A stretch of DNA of 64,000 nt from assembly GCF_008831155.1 (NCBI RefSeq), contig NZ_WBKB01000008.1:62001-126000 (forward strand). Reading direction: 5' to 3'. The notes beneath the pieces were generated by a model. It did not search any database, was not told where the DNA came from, and saw nothing but the letters and a program-made list of their open reading frames with translations. Shown piece by piece: positions 48,793 to 57,357 of the stretch; the first letter of the stretch is position 1; every line of letters starts with the position of its first letter. This DNA is from Gulosibacter chungangensis (GTDB taxonomy: Bacteria; Actinomycetota; Actinomycetes; Actinomycetales; Microbacteriaceae). The position numbers were made by a program, and so were the translations under genes.

Positions 48793-49791
48793 ATGTCTAC
48801 TGGCAAAACGGCAACCAAGGGCCGCGGCAAGAAAATAGTTCTGATCAGCATCGCTTCAGTGCTCGTCCTACTACTGGTCGCCGTCGGACTGGTCTGGTGG
48901 AACATCCAGACCAAACTCAACGAGATCGAGCAAATCGAAAACGCTTTCCCGGATGACTCGAAGCGACCGGCCCCGTTCGACGGTGAGGATGCTCCGCTCA
49001 ATATCTTGCTGCTGGGTTCCGATTCCCGCGCTGACTCGTCCGAGTCGCTGCTCACCGATCTCGGTAGCCGTGCCGACACGATCATCGTGGCGCATATTTC
49101 GGGAGACCGTGAAAGCATCCAGCTGATGTCGATCATGCGCGACTCTTGGGTGGAAATCCCCGGCCACGGCGAGATGAAGATCAATGCCGCGCTCTCGCTC
49201 GGTGGAGTGCCGCTGATGGTAGAGACCGTGGAGTCGCTGATCGACCAGCGCATCGACCACGTTGCGATGATCGACTTCAACGGTTTCAAGGGCGTAACAG
49301 ATGCTCTGGGCGGCGTGACCGTGCACAACCAGTACGCTTTCTCTTCGGGTGGTCATGACTTCCCGGTTGGCCCGATCACGCTTTCGGGCGATCAGGCGCT
49401 GGTGTTTGTCCGCGAACGCTATTCCTTCGAGGATGGTGACTATCAGCGTGTGGCGAATCAGCAGCTGTTCCTGAAGGCAGCTATGTCGCAGTTGATTTCG
49501 CGGGACACCCTCACGAACCCGGGGAAGCTCAATGAGCTGCTCGGCGCGGTGACTCCGTACGTTGCGACGGATTCTTCTCTGAACGGTCAGGCGATGTTCA
49601 ATCTCGGGACCTCGATGACCTCAGTCCGCACGCGCGATGTCAATAACTTCACGCTGCCCACCGACGGCACCGGGATGATCGGCGACGAGTCGGTCGTCTA
49701 CGTGAACTGGGATGAACTGGAAACGCTCCGCGAGAAGTTCGCGACCGACGACCTGACGAACTATCACCCACCCGCCAAGCCCGAAGGCTAA
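48793..49791 (+). CDS. LCP family (LytR-CpsA-Psr) wall-polymer ligase
   Basis: Membrane-anchored phosphotransferase that attaches secondary wall polymers to peptidoglycan. Seen: cytosolic basic N-terminus, one transmembrane helix (about residues 16-37), then the LCP domain: NILLLGSDSR, SRADTIIVAHI, SIMRDSWVEIPGHGEMKINAAL (catalytic Arg/Asp cluster), MIDFNGFKGVTDALGGVTV and LSGDQALVFVRERY. 332 residues. A GTG at 48778 adds 5 residues; the ATG is preferred, with a GAGAAT-like -10 7 nt upstream. No wall-polymer genes lie adjacent. Confidence 0.94.
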   Translation: MSTGKTATKGRGKKIVLISIASVLVLLLVAVGLVWWNIQTKLNEIEQIENAFPDDSKRPAPFDGEDAPLNILLLGSDSRADSSESLLTDLGSRADTIIVAHISGDRESIQLMSIMRDSWVEIPGHGEMKINAALSLGGVPLMVETVESLIDQRIDHVAMIDFNGFKGVTDALGGVTVHNQYAFSSGGHDFPVGPITLSGDQALVFVRERYSFEDGDYQRVANQQLFLKAAMSQLISRDTLTNPGKLNELLGAVTPYVATDSSLNGQAMFNLGTSMTSVRTRDVNNFTLPTDGTGMIGDESVVYVNWDELETLREKFATDDLTNYHPPAKPEG

Positions 49792-49846
49792 CCTGCCACT
49801 CACCGCGCACCCCCGCCCATCCTCCAAGAAGCGGCGCCCCACCCAG

Positions 49847-49880
49847 TTCTCCGAGTAGCGCGAAGCGCGTATCGAGGACC
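49847..49880. repeat. Short GAGTAGCGCGAAGCGCGTATCGA repeat (single hairpin)
   Basis: CCGAGTAGCGCGAAGCGCG followed by TATCGAGG: minimal member of the intergenic repeat family, with a GCGC hairpin. Confidence 0.75.
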
Positions 49881-49885
49881 CCCAC

Positions 49886-50443
49886 CTAATTACACAGCCC
49901 AATCGCCCCGGCCTTGTACCAAGCAAACGTCTCATAAAAGAACGAGAACACCCGCCCCAGCACAGACCGATCACGCTCGGCCATGATGAAGCTGTACTCA
50001 ATCCCCGACGTGCAGGTTTCGAAGTACATCCGCGTACGGTTCAGGTGACTCCGATCAGTGACCACCGCCGCCGACTCCCAACCGTGGGCTTCAGCTACCT
50101 CGGCGAAGGACAGTGCCTCCCCCTGCGTGGTTGACGGCACCGGCTCGAAACACACGATCGTGACCGGCCGCTCGATCTCGACCGACGCATCCTGCGCGCA
50201 GAGCCAGCCCGGGTACTCGATCAGCGGCGCCGAGATCGCGAGCCTGTCGCTGTAACCGGCGTCGATGAGGTCGACGCCCGCGTGCAGACGGTAGGTCTGC
50301 GGCGCGAGCACCACGACAACATCAACCGGTTTCTGCGCATCCGTCTTCGGCAAGAACACGATGAACAGTTGCACGACGAACATCGCGGCAAGGATGCTGC
50401 CGGTGATTATTACCGTACGGTTGCGCAGCTGCTGATAGTTCAT
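49886..50443 (-). CDS. YdcF/SanA/ElyC family membrane protein (DUF218)
   Basis: A 185-residue protein with an N-terminal signal anchor (about residues 10-31) and an extracytoplasmic DUF218 domain. Seen: VDVVVVLAPQTYRLHAGVDLIDAGYSDRLAIS split near 39-70 (substrate-binding first motif), VPSTTQGEALSFAEVAEAHGWESAAVVTDRSHLNRTRMY split near 105-145 with the T-x-x-E and S-H-x-x-R-x motifs of the family. Such proteins are linked to envelope integrity and polysaccharide metabolism; the exact reaction is unknown. 12 bp separate it from the phosphatase gene upstream, so they are probably co-transcribed. Confidence 0.82.
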   Translation of the reverse strand: MNYQQLRNRTVIITGSILAAMFVVQLFIVFLPKTDAQKPVDVVVVLAPQTYRLHAGVDLIDAGYSDRLAISAPLIEYPGWLCAQDASVEIERPVTIVCFEPVPSTTQGEALSFAEVAEAHGWESAAVVTDRSHLNRTRMYFETCTSGIEYSFIMAERDRSVLGRVFSFFYETFAWYKAGAIGLCN

Positions 50444-50455
50444 CCGGCGCGGACA

Positions 50456-51049
50456 TTACTCCTGGGTGCTCAGCCAGCGGGCGCGTTGGAAATACGCGAC
50501 GATGACGCTGACGGCCCCGGTGATTGCCTGCGCGGAAGCTTCGTAGACCTCGAATTCGCGGCGATACGGGTCAGTAATGTCGAGATCGCTCTGCGATTCT
50601 GGCGGCGGCACGATCCCCCGCAGCTCGCTCAGCGTCTGGAACGCCGCGCGCTCGACATTGCGGCGCCCGGCAACGCCCTCGCGCAGTTCGTCTTCCGGAA
50701 TCGCGCGCGCGATCCGGGCGAATTCGATCAGCGTGAAGGTGTACCGATTCGCACGAGGATGCATTTGCACCACTTGGCTGCGATGCTCACGCGACAACGC
50801 GAAGATCAGGTCTGAGTCGACGATGAGCTCTTCGGTGAGCTGCTGGCCGCGGTGTTCCGGCGCGCCTTCAATCCCATTGCGCGCAGCGATTTCCAGCAGT
50901 TCGTCGGGCATCGGATGGCCCACCAAAGCGCCAGTACCTGCGCTGTCGACCTCAAAACGGGAAGCATCAAGCTTTTCGCGAAGCAGCAGCTCCGCGTACG
51001 GGGAACGACAAATATTTCCGGTGCAGACCGTGAGCAGTTTGAAAGCCAT
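50456..51049 (-). CDS. Low molecular weight protein-tyrosine phosphatase
   Basis: Dephosphorylates phosphotyrosine, commonly on bacterial tyrosine kinases that control capsule or exopolysaccharide. Seen: the P-loop VCTGNICRSPYAE with nucleophile Cys9 and Arg15, SAGTGALVGHPMPD and the general-acid ITDPYRRE (Asp-Pro) near 160. 197 residues, longer than the 150-residue norm because of an insertion before the DP motif, common in actinobacteria. TACAAT lies 8 nt before the ATG. It is upstream of the YdcF-like gene. Confidence 0.93.
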   Translation of the reverse strand: MAFKLLTVCTGNICRSPYAELLLREKLDASRFEVDSAGTGALVGHPMPDELLEIAARNGIEGAPEHRGQQLTEELIVDSDLIFALSREHRSQVVQMHPRANRYTFTLIEFARIARAIPEDELREGVAGRRNVERAAFQTLSELRGIVPPPESQSDLDITDPYRREFEVYEASAQAITGAVSVIVAYFQRARWLSTQE

Positions 51050-51057
51050 CGAGCCCG

Positions 51058-51063
51058 ATTGTA
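51058..51063 (-). promoter_or_regulatory. -10 box of the phosphatase gene (TACAAT)
   Basis: TACAAT on the minus strand, 8 nt before the ATG at 51049; leaderless spacing. Confidence 0.5.
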
Positions 51064-51109
51064 TGCTGCTTCACCCACCAATGAGTGGAAGCGCAGCAAA
51101 CCATTAGAC

Positions 51110-51595
51110 CTACGCGAATGCCAACATCCCCATCGTGGCGAGCGTCGCGAAGATGCCGCCCCAGAGGATGATCGAAACAACCTGCCAACCGATGACGCGG
51201 TTGCGCTTCGCACCGAGCGACACCATGGTGCCCGCGACAATCTGGCTTGGCAGTACCGTCTGGCCCGCGAGGCTCACCACCGGTACGCCCCAGCGATCGA
51301 GCATCCGGCGGATGCGCTCCTGGCGACGCGAAGGCTCGACCGGAGCCCGGTTCGCCGTAGCTCGCTGACGGACCGCACTGGCCCCGAAAACCATCAGCAG
51401 CATCGTCGTCAGGTTCCCCACGACCGCCGCCGACACCGCCAACGGCGCCGGAAGCCCGGCGAGCACACCCACCGCCGAGCCAAAGTACGATTCGACGAAC
51501 GGAATGGCACTAATCAACGCCACCCCGAGGAACTGGACGACCGGCGGCAGCCCCTCGACGAATGCCTGGAGTTGGGGAACGAAGTCGCTAAACAT
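51110..51595 (-). CDS. Small multidrug export family membrane protein (PF06695-like)
   Basis: A 161-residue membrane protein with four hydrophobic segments. Seen: LGVALISAIPFVESYFGSAVGVLAG (split near 22-46; E-S-Y/R helix typical of the family), then VGNLTTMLLMVFGASAV, a basic cytosolic loop, and WGVPVVSLAGQTVLPSQIVAGTMVSLGA with a final helix. This matches the putative small multidrug export protein family; transport activity is a family annotation rather than proven here. AAAGGA lies 8-9 nt before the ATG at 51595, so this start is preferred over the long upstream frame. Divergent from the two-component system. Confidence 0.8.
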   Translation of the reverse strand: MFSDFVPQLQAFVEGLPPVVQFLGVALISAIPFVESYFGSAVGVLAGLPAPLAVSAAVVGNLTTMLLMVFGASAVRQRATANRAPVEPSRRQERIRRMLDRWGVPVVSLAGQTVLPSQIVAGTMVSLGAKRNRVIGWQVVSIILWGGIFATLATMGMLAFA

Positions 51596-51715
51596 GGTGT
51601 GGTTCCTTTCGTTGGGGTGTGTTCTTGTTGCCGCGTCTTCCGCGGTGTTGATACAAGGTTCCCGGAATCGCGCGCTGCCCAGTAGCGCCAGAATCACACC
51701 TCTTCGCAGTGCGCC

Positions 51716-51744
51716 TGTCACGCGACATTCGTGACATTTGTCAC
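51716..51744. promoter_or_regulatory. Overlapping TGTCAC/GTGACA palindromes upstream of the histidine kinase gene
   Basis: TGTCACG (51716-51722) and CGTGACA (51730-51736) form an inverted repeat with a 7-nt spacer; GTGACA-TT-TGTCAC (51731-51744) is a perfect second palindrome sharing the middle half-site. It ends 6 nt before the TACACT -10 box and could be a site for autoregulation or a CRP-like factor. Confidence 0.6.
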
Positions 51745-51749
51745 TGCCG

Positions 51750-51755
51750 TACACT
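51750..51755 (+). promoter_or_regulatory. -10 box of the histidine kinase gene (TACACT)
   Basis: TACACT lies 7 nt before the ATG at 51763; no Shine-Dalgarno, so leaderless translation is likely. Confidence 0.5.
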
Positions 51756-51762
51756 CGCGATC

Positions 51763-53103
51763 ATGTCGCCAGGATCCACACCGACCGCTGCCTCCGCAGC
51801 CGACCAAGCGCACGCTTCAGCAACCAGCGCCACGGCCACGTCCGGCCAGCAAGTCGACAATCAGGCCCGTATCAACCCCGCCCGCGGCGTGCTCGCGAGC
51901 TGGCTGTACACGGTCATCACCTTCGTGTGCATGTTCATCTTCGGCGCGATCATCACGCTGGGGAATGCGGCGCAGGTTCGCGCCGACGAGTGGGTCACGG
52001 TGCCGGTGCTCGGGATGCTCGTGGGGCTCTGCGTTGGCGTCACGTTGATGCGCCGCGGGCTTCACAGCGGGTTGGTCGGGCATCCGGTGCAGCAAGCTGG
52101 CATCGGGCTCGCGCTGGTGAGCTCGCTCGTCGTTTTCGCCTACACCTTGATCGCGAAACCAGATTTCGGGATGGGCACCTTCCCACTCGCGGTCACCCTC
52201 TCCGCGGTCGCGTGTCTGCTTCCCCGCCGCATCGGGCTCACGGTGATCGCCGTCGCGGTCGTGCTCCCGATCCTGCAGCACGTCCTATTCGAGCCCACGG
52301 GTTCGCTCCTCGCGATCTATATGGCCGCGTTTTTCGCATTCACGCTGTATCTGTCGATGTGGGCATTCAACCTCATGCTGCAGCTCGACGACGCCCGCAA
52401 GACCGAGAAGGATCTCGCCCTTGCCCGCGAGCGCCTGCGGTTCGCGAATGAGCTGCATGACGCGCAGGGACACACGCTGCAGGTGCTGGCGCTGAAAACC
52501 GAACTCGCAGAGCGCCTGCTCGATGTGGATATCGAAGCGGCCCGCGAGCAGTTGCGGGATGCGCGGCAGCTCGCGGCGGATGCGCTGGCCAACACTCGCT
52601 CGATCGCCCGCGGCTACCGAAAGGTGTCGCTTGAAGATGAGCTGCGCAACGCCGTCGACGTCCTCGAGGCCGCAGGCACGACCTGTGCTCTGCAGATCCA
52701 CACGACCCCGGAGGAGGGCCCGGAGAAGGAACTCATCGCCCGCCTCGTACGCGAAGGAACGACCAATCTTCTGCGGCATGCGACCGAGGCCACCCAGGCG
52801 TCGATCGAGGTGGCCGCGGATTCTTCCAGCTGGGTGGTGCGGATGCGCAACAACGGTGCTGCCCCGGATACGCTGGCCTCGGCGAATGGCTCGGCGACCG
52901 ACCCGATTCAGGCCGAAGCGACCAATCTCGACCGTGGATCTGCCGCGGGAGGTTCCGGGAATCACGAGCCTGCTGCGAGAGCTTCCGCGAGCACTGGCAC
53001 CGGCATCGAGAGCCTACGGTCCGCGTTCCGTGAGGCGGGCGGCGAAGTCGAAAGCACGCTCGCTGGAGAAGAATTCACCCTGACTGGAAGGTTGCCGCGA
53101 TGA
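51763..53103 (+). CDS. Two-component sensor histidine kinase (NarL-partner, HisKA_3 type)
   Basis: A 446-residue membrane sensor. Seen: a Ser/Ala/Thr-rich cytosolic N-terminus (1-40), about six transmembrane helices (45-215), the HisKA_3 dimerisation helix with phospho-acceptor His near 230 in FANELHDAQGHTLQ, and a HATPase_c domain with N-box REGTTNLLRHA, RMRNNGAAPD and GTGIESLRSAF. Between the D-like and G boxes lies an unusual Ala/Ser/Gly-rich insertion of about 40 residues that lengthens the ATP lid. The stimulus is not evident. The stop overlaps the regulator ATG (ATGA). Confidence 0.93.
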   Translation: MSPGSTPTAASAADQAHASATSATATSGQQVDNQARINPARGVLASWLYTVITFVCMFIFGAIITLGNAAQVRADEWVTVPVLGMLVGLCVGVTLMRRGLHSGLVGHPVQQAGIGLALVSSLVVFAYTLIAKPDFGMGTFPLAVTLSAVACLLPRRIGLTVIAVAVVLPILQHVLFEPTGSLLAIYMAAFFAFTLYLSMWAFNLMLQLDDARKTEKDLALARERLRFANELHDAQGHTLQVLALKTELAERLLDVDIEAAREQLRDARQLAADALANTRSIARGYRKVSLEDELRNAVDVLEAAGTTCALQIHTTPEEGPEKELIARLVREGTTNLLRHATEATQASIEVAADSSSWVVRMRNNGAAPDTLASANGSATDPIQAEATNLDRGSAAGGSGNHEPAARASASTGTGIESLRSAFREAGGEVESTLAGEEFTLTGRLPR

Positions 53104-53702
53104 TCCGCGTCCTGTTCGCTGATGATGAGGAACTCATTCGCACGGCCCTCGAGACGCTGTTGAATCTCGAAGAGGATATCGAGATCGTGGCCAGCTGCGA
53201 TAACGGCAAAAATGCTGTCCGGCTCGCCACCGAACTCCAGCCCGACGTCTGCCTCTTCGATCTCGAAATGCCCGGAATGGACGGGGTCGAAGCTGCCGAA
53301 CGGATCCTGCGTGAGGTCCCCACTCGCGTGATCATCGTCACTCGCCATGCACGCCCAGGAGTGTTGCGCCGAGCGCTCGCCACAAAGGTCTCCGGCTTCA
53401 CACCCAAGTCAGTTTCCGCACAACAGCTCGCCGAGATCATTCGTAAGGTCGCCGCGGGCGGCCGCTGGGTCGACCCCGAGATCGCCGCGGGTGCCCTCGT
53501 CGGCGAGCGCTCGCCCCTAACCGCACGCGAGTCCGGCGTCCTACGGGTGAGCCGCAGCACCGCCACCGTCGAAGAGATCGCCCGAGAACTCAAGCTTGCG
53601 CCCGGCACCGTGCGCAACTACCTCTCGCAAGCGATGACCAAGCTTGACGCCCGCACCCGCCATGAAGCCGCCGCCCGCGCCTATGAGCAAGGCTGGATCT
53701 AG
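53100..53702 (+). CDS. NarL/FixJ family response regulator
   Basis: A 200-residue partner of the kinase. Seen: receiver domain with acidic pocket FADDEE, phospho-acceptor Asp54 in DVCLFDLEMPGMDG, Thr in IIVTRHA and Lys in FTPKS; C-terminal LuxR-type HTH with LTARESGVLRVSRSTATVEEIARELKLAPGTVRNYLSQAMTKLDARTR split over residues 138-186. The ATG overlaps the kinase stop. No obvious target operon follows; the palindromes at 51716-51744 are candidate binding sites. Downstream is a cluster of intergenic repeats. Confidence 0.95.
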   Translation: MIRVLFADDEELIRTALETLLNLEEDIEIVASCDNGKNAVRLATELQPDVCLFDLEMPGMDGVEAAERILREVPTRVIIVTRHARPGVLRRALATKVSGFTPKSVSAQQLAEIIRKVAAGGRWVDPEIAAGALVGERSPLTARESGVLRVSRSTATVEEIARELKLAPGTVRNYLSQAMTKLDARTRHEAAARAYEQGWI

Positions 53703-53710
53703 GACTTCCG

Positions 53711-53927
53711 TTCACCGAGTAGGAGCGTAGCGAATCCTCCCGCTCACCGAGTAGGAGCGCAGCGACGTATCGAGGTGCCTAACGAGGCTTCGATACGGTC
53801 GCTACGCTCCCTACTCAGCCAACGACACAAAGAGCATGAGCGAAGCGAGTTCCGTGGGGCTTTCGATACGGTCGCTACGCTCCCTACTCAGCCAACGACA
53901 AATACAGCACGAGCGCAGCGAATTCCT
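53711..53927. repeat. Cluster of four intergenic repeats including two identical 39-bp copies
   Basis: Two CACCGAGTAGGAGCG units (about 53713 and 53745) are followed by two inverted copies sharing an identical 39-bp core (53789-53827 and 53862-53900) at 73-bp spacing. The cluster lies between the convergent response regulator and mtlD genes. Confidence 0.88.
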
Positions 53928-53931
53928 GCCG

Positions 53932-55074
53932 CTAGACGAGGTCGTTTTTCGCTGCCAAAACGACCTTCACGAGCTCGTCGTAGAGCGGGTCGCCCTGGTC
54001 GAGGCTGAAGACGCGTTCCAGCACGCTCTCGGCAGTGCATCCGATCAGCAGTTTGTACAGCTCCTGAGATTGCGGGTCTGTATCGACCCGGAATCTCAGT
54101 GCCGCCGATATCGCCCGGATCAGCGCGTCGTAGCTCATTTCGCGTTCGGCGAGTTCGTACGCGGGTTGCACGAACCGGTCGTGACGCCCGAGCTTCCGTA
54201 TCGGCTGTCGGCCAATGCGCACCGGGGTGTCCGGCAATTCGGGGTTCTCAAACCGCTGAATCGTACGGTCCACATACGCCTGGTGCTCTTCGCGCGAGAA
54301 GCCATACTTGGCGATCAGCAGCGCACTCGTCTCCGCCAGCACCGCGTCAACTTCGGCCCGAACCTTGGGGTTCGCGAGCGCCGAGGCAATCGACCGCTCC
54401 CCTTCGAGGTGCCCCCAATATGCCGCGGTCGCGTGGCCGGTGTTCACCGTAAACAGCTTCCGCTCGATATACGGCGCGAGGTCGTCGACGTAGTGCGCGC
54501 CCGCAAGCTCGGGCTCCTCACCGGCAAACGGCCCGCGTTCGATGGCCCACTCCGAGAAGTCCTCCACCACCACGTCCACGCCCTTGGCGTCAACGGCCGG
54601 AATGATCCGGTCCACCGCGGTGTTCGCGAACACCGCACGAGATGCCACCGAGGGGTCGGCCTCGAGCACCAGTTCGCGTAGCTGGTCAGTCGCGTTGATC
54701 GCGTTCTCGCAAGCCATCACGACGGCTTTCGGCAAATCTTCGGAACGTGCCGCCAGCCCCTTCGCGATCACCGGCGCAATGAACTTCAAGATCCCGACCC
54801 CGACCGCGCAGGTGACGATGTCGGCGGCAGCGACCGCAGCCACCGCCTCCGCCTCGTTCTCGGCCGAATTCACCGCACGATATCGGTCGACCACATGCGT
54901 CTTCGCCTCGGCACCCACCTCGTGAACCTCGTAGGTACCGGCCGCATTCAACTCATCAACCAGCGCCGCGTTGACGTCGGAAAAGACCACGTCATAGCCG
55001 GACTCGTGCAGCACGAGCCCGATGAATCCGCGACCGATATTGCCCGCACCAAAGTGGACAGCGCTCTTCGTCAT
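53932..55074 (-). CDS. mtlD: Mannitol-1-phosphate 5-dehydrogenase
   Basis: Oxidises mannitol 1-phosphate to fructose 6-phosphate with NAD+. Seen: N-terminal Rossmann motif KSAVHFGAGNIGRGFIG, FSDVNAALVDELN, the C-terminal domain with KLFTVNTGHATAAYWGH (Lys/His catalytic region) and GRQPIRKLGRHDRFVQPA. 380 residues, normal. The ATG overlaps the stop of the PTS IIA gene (ATGA). Last gene of the mtlA-mtlF-mtlD operon. Confidence 0.96.
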   Translation of the reverse strand: MTKSAVHFGAGNIGRGFIGLVLHESGYDVVFSDVNAALVDELNAAGTYEVHEVGAEAKTHVVDRYRAVNSAENEAEAVAAVAAADIVTCAVGVGILKFIAPVIAKGLAARSEDLPKAVVMACENAINATDQLRELVLEADPSVASRAVFANTAVDRIIPAVDAKGVDVVVEDFSEWAIERGPFAGEEPELAGAHYVDDLAPYIERKLFTVNTGHATAAYWGHLEGERSIASALANPKVRAEVDAVLAETSALLIAKYGFSREEHQAYVDRTIQRFENPELPDTPVRIGRQPIRKLGRHDRFVQPAYELAEREMSYDALIRAISAALRFRVDTDPQSQELYKLLIGCTAESVLERVFSLDQGDPLYDELVKVVLAAKNDLV

Positions 55075-55505
55075 TCTTCGTTCACCGACCCCAGCAGTGC
55101 GTAGAGCGCCTCAGCATCCGGCGCCGCCAGGAGCTTCTCAACCTCTTCTTCCTCCGAGAAAATCAGCGCGATCTTCGAGAGAATCTCCAGGTGGCCGCCG
55201 TCTTTTCCGGCGATGCCGACGACGAACCGCACCTCGTTGCCGTCCCAGTCGATAGGCGCTGCGGTGCGAATGAATACGAGCGCCGAATCGAGGACCTCAT
55301 CCTTCGCCTCGTTCGTGCCGTGTGGAATCGCGAGGAAATTACCCATGTAGGTGGACAGGGTTTTCTCCCGATCAAACATGGCGTCGACATAGGAGTCCGT
55401 CACCGCACCAGCGCCAACGAGTTGACGGCCCGCCTCGCGAATGGCTTCGTCTTTGTCGGTGATCGGGCTGCTGGCGAATACGCGATCTGGGGTTAGCACG
55501 GACAT
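55071..55505 (-). CDS. mtlF: PTS mannitol-type EIIA component
   Basis: Accepts phosphate from HPr on a His and passes it to EIIB. Seen: PTS_EIIA type 2 fold with phospho-acceptor His62 in GNFLAIPHGTNEAK, and FVVGIAGKDGGHLEILSKIALIF. 144 residues, a stand-alone EIIA of the mannitol/fructose class. AAGGAG lies 7-8 nt before the ATG. It lies between mtlA and mtlD with an 18-bp gap and a 4-bp overlap, respectively. Confidence 0.94.
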   Translation of the reverse strand: MSVLTPDRVFASSPITDKDEAIREAGRQLVGAGAVTDSYVDAMFDREKTLSTYMGNFLAIPHGTNEAKDEVLDSALVFIRTAAPIDWDGNEVRFVVGIAGKDGGHLEILSKIALIFSEEEEVEKLLAAPDAEALYALLGSVNEE

Positions 55506-55522
55506 GCGGTTCTCCTTAGTTG

Positions 55523-57169
55523 TTATTCGCTATCGGCGCTGCGTTGTTCGCGGATCATTTCCACGACCTCGTCATAGCGTGGTGAGTTCATGAAATTATC
55601 AACCGAAACATGAGTTGCGTCTGGGTTTTTCTGCTGGGCTCGGTTAGTGAGTTCTTTTTGCGTGATGATCAGGTCTGCGGATGCATCAAGGTTCGCGATC
55701 GCGAGGTTGATCACCTCAATGCCGTCGAACCCGGCCTTCTTGATCTTGTTGCGCATCACGCTCGCGCCCATCGCGCTCGAGCCCATTCCGGCATCGCAGG
55801 CGAAGACGATCTTCTTGATCTCGCGGTCGCTGGATGCGCCACCCGCTCCGGCGCTCGCTTCACCTTCGCTCGTCGCATCGGTGGCATACGGGGATGCGCC
55901 TGTCGCGGCTCCCGAGGCGCCTTCCACTAACGGATACCCCGCCGCCGCGCTCGTCTCAGCACCGGCCGCGGCCAGCCCGGACAGCGCATCCGACTTTTTG
56001 CCCTTATGTGCCTCGGTCTGCGCAATGGCCTTGGCCAGCGCATCCTCTGTCTCAAGGTCTCGCTTGCGCGAGAGCCGCAGGATGAACGCGGCCACCAGGA
56101 ACGAAACCGCGGCGGAGAGGATGACCGAGAGAATCACGCCGAGGTAGCTGTCGCTCGCGGTTTGGGCCATCACTGCGATGAAGGAGCCCGGGGATGCGGG
56201 GGCTCGCAGGCCCGCGTCGAAGATCATGTTGGTGCCGACGCCGGTGGCGCCGCCGAGGACCACGGCGATCAGCAGGGCTGGCTTCATGAGCACGTACGGG
56301 AAGTAGATCTCGTGAATACCGCCGAAGAAGTGGATGATGATCGCACCGGGGGCGGTGGCCTTCGCGACGCCGACACCGAAGAAGGTGAAGGCGAGGAGGA
56401 TGCCGAGACCCGGTCCCGGGTTTGCTTCGAGGAGGAAGAGGATTGATTTGCCGTCGGTCGCGGCCATCTGGGTGCCAAGCGGGGTGAGCACACCGTGGTT
56501 GATGGCATTGTTGAGGAAGAAGACCTTCGCGGGTTCGATCAGGACGCTCACGAGCGGCAGGTAGCCGGTGTCGATCAGCCAACTCACGCCGAGGCTGAGG
56601 ACGTCCATGATCCAGTTGACGATGCGGGCGAGGATGTAGAACCCGAAGATCGCCATGATCAGCGCGAGAATACCCGCGGAGAACATGTTGACGAGCATCT
56701 CGAAGCCCGCCTTGATCTTGCCGTCCCAGAGTTTGTCGAGTTGTTTCATTACCCAGGCAGCGAGCGGGCCCATGATCATCGCACCGATGAACATGTGGAC
56801 GTGACCGAGTTCGCTTTCGCCGGCAGGGAGGGTCGCGTTGAACTGGTCGATGAGGAAGTCAGAGCCTGCGATCACACCCATGGTCGCGACGGTTGCGACC
56901 ACGCCACCGCGTTCCTTGTAGACCATTCGCCCACCGGTATTGGCGATCAGCAGCGGCAGCAGGTAGTGGATGGTCGGGCCCACGAGAGTTGCCAGCCCCT
57001 CGTTCGGGGTCCAGCCGTCGGGTATGAAGAATGCCGTGATCAAACCCCACGCGATCAAGGCGGGGATGTTCGGCATAATCATGCCGGAGAGGAACGTGCC
57101 AAACTTTTGGACCGCGACCCGAGCGCCAAGGTTGGACGACTCGTCGGTGGCCGCTGCTGAGTGAGTCAA
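55523..57169 (-). CDS. mtlA: PTS mannitol transporter EIICB component
   Basis: Transports and phosphorylates mannitol. Seen: EIIC membrane domain (about residues 15-360) with VQKFGTFLSGMIMPNIPALIAWG, GNTGGRMVYKERGG-like and FFGGIHEIYFPYVLMKP; a cytosolic Ala/Ser/Gly-rich linker (about 375-445) ; EIIB domain with the phospho-acceptor Cys near 458 in VFACDAGMGSSAMGASVMR. 548 residues; the EIIA domain is on a separate gene. The start is a TTG with AGGAGG 6 nt upstream. A palindrome TCACGAGATCGTGA upstream may be an operator. ptsH, ptsI and a mannitol regulator are not in the window. Confidence 0.96.
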   Translation of the reverse strand: MTHSAAATDESSNLGARVAVQKFGTFLSGMIMPNIPALIAWGLITAFFIPDGWTPNEGLATLVGPTIHYLLPLLIANTGGRMVYKERGGVVATVATMGVIAGSDFLIDQFNATLPAGESELGHVHMFIGAMIMGPLAAWVMKQLDKLWDGKIKAGFEMLVNMFSAGILALIMAIFGFYILARIVNWIMDVLSLGVSWLIDTGYLPLVSVLIEPAKVFFLNNAINHGVLTPLGTQMAATDGKSILFLLEANPGPGLGILLAFTFFGVGVAKATAPGAIIIHFFGGIHEIYFPYVLMKPALLIAVVLGGATGVGTNMIFDAGLRAPASPGSFIAVMAQTASDSYLGVILSVILSAAVSFLVAAFILRLSRKRDLETEDALAKAIAQTEAHKGKKSDALSGLAAAGAETSAAAGYPLVEGASGAATGASPYATDATSEGEASAGAGGASSDREIKKIVFACDAGMGSSAMGASVMRNKIKKAGFDGIEVINLAIANLDASADLIITQKELTNRAQQKNPDATHVSVDNFMNSPRYDEVVEMIREQRSADSE

Positions 57170-57261
57170 AACTGCCTCCTAGAACAGGGCGTCATTGCAC
57201 CGCCTAATTCCGCTCACAGTACGCCTTGATCTGGGGAAACAACAGAAAATCCGCCACATTG

Positions 57262-57275
57262 TCACGAGATCGTGA
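57262..57275. promoter_or_regulatory. Palindrome TCACGA-GA-TCGTGA upstream of mtlA
   Basis: A perfect 6-bp-arm inverted repeat 93-106 nt upstream of the mtlA start. On the minus strand a TACTGT (57217-57222) could be a -10 box downstream of it. Candidate operator for an activator of the mannitol operon. Confidence 0.4.
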
Positions 57276-57298
57276 GGGGGTGGATGCCCGGCTCAACG

Positions 57299-57348
57299 CC
57301 CCGGCCATTTCGATAAACGGCCCTACGGGCCGCACTCAATGACCGGGG
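57299..57348. terminator. Repeat-derived hairpin downstream of rhaB
   Basis: Outer arms CCCCGGCCATT and AATGACCGGGG (one mismatch) enclose TTCGATA, a GGCCC-TAC-GGGCC hairpin and CACTCAA. It is a member of the intergenic repeat family lying 10 nt past the rhaB stop and probably acts as its terminator. Confidence 0.7.
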
Positions 57349-57357
57349 CAGCGAACC

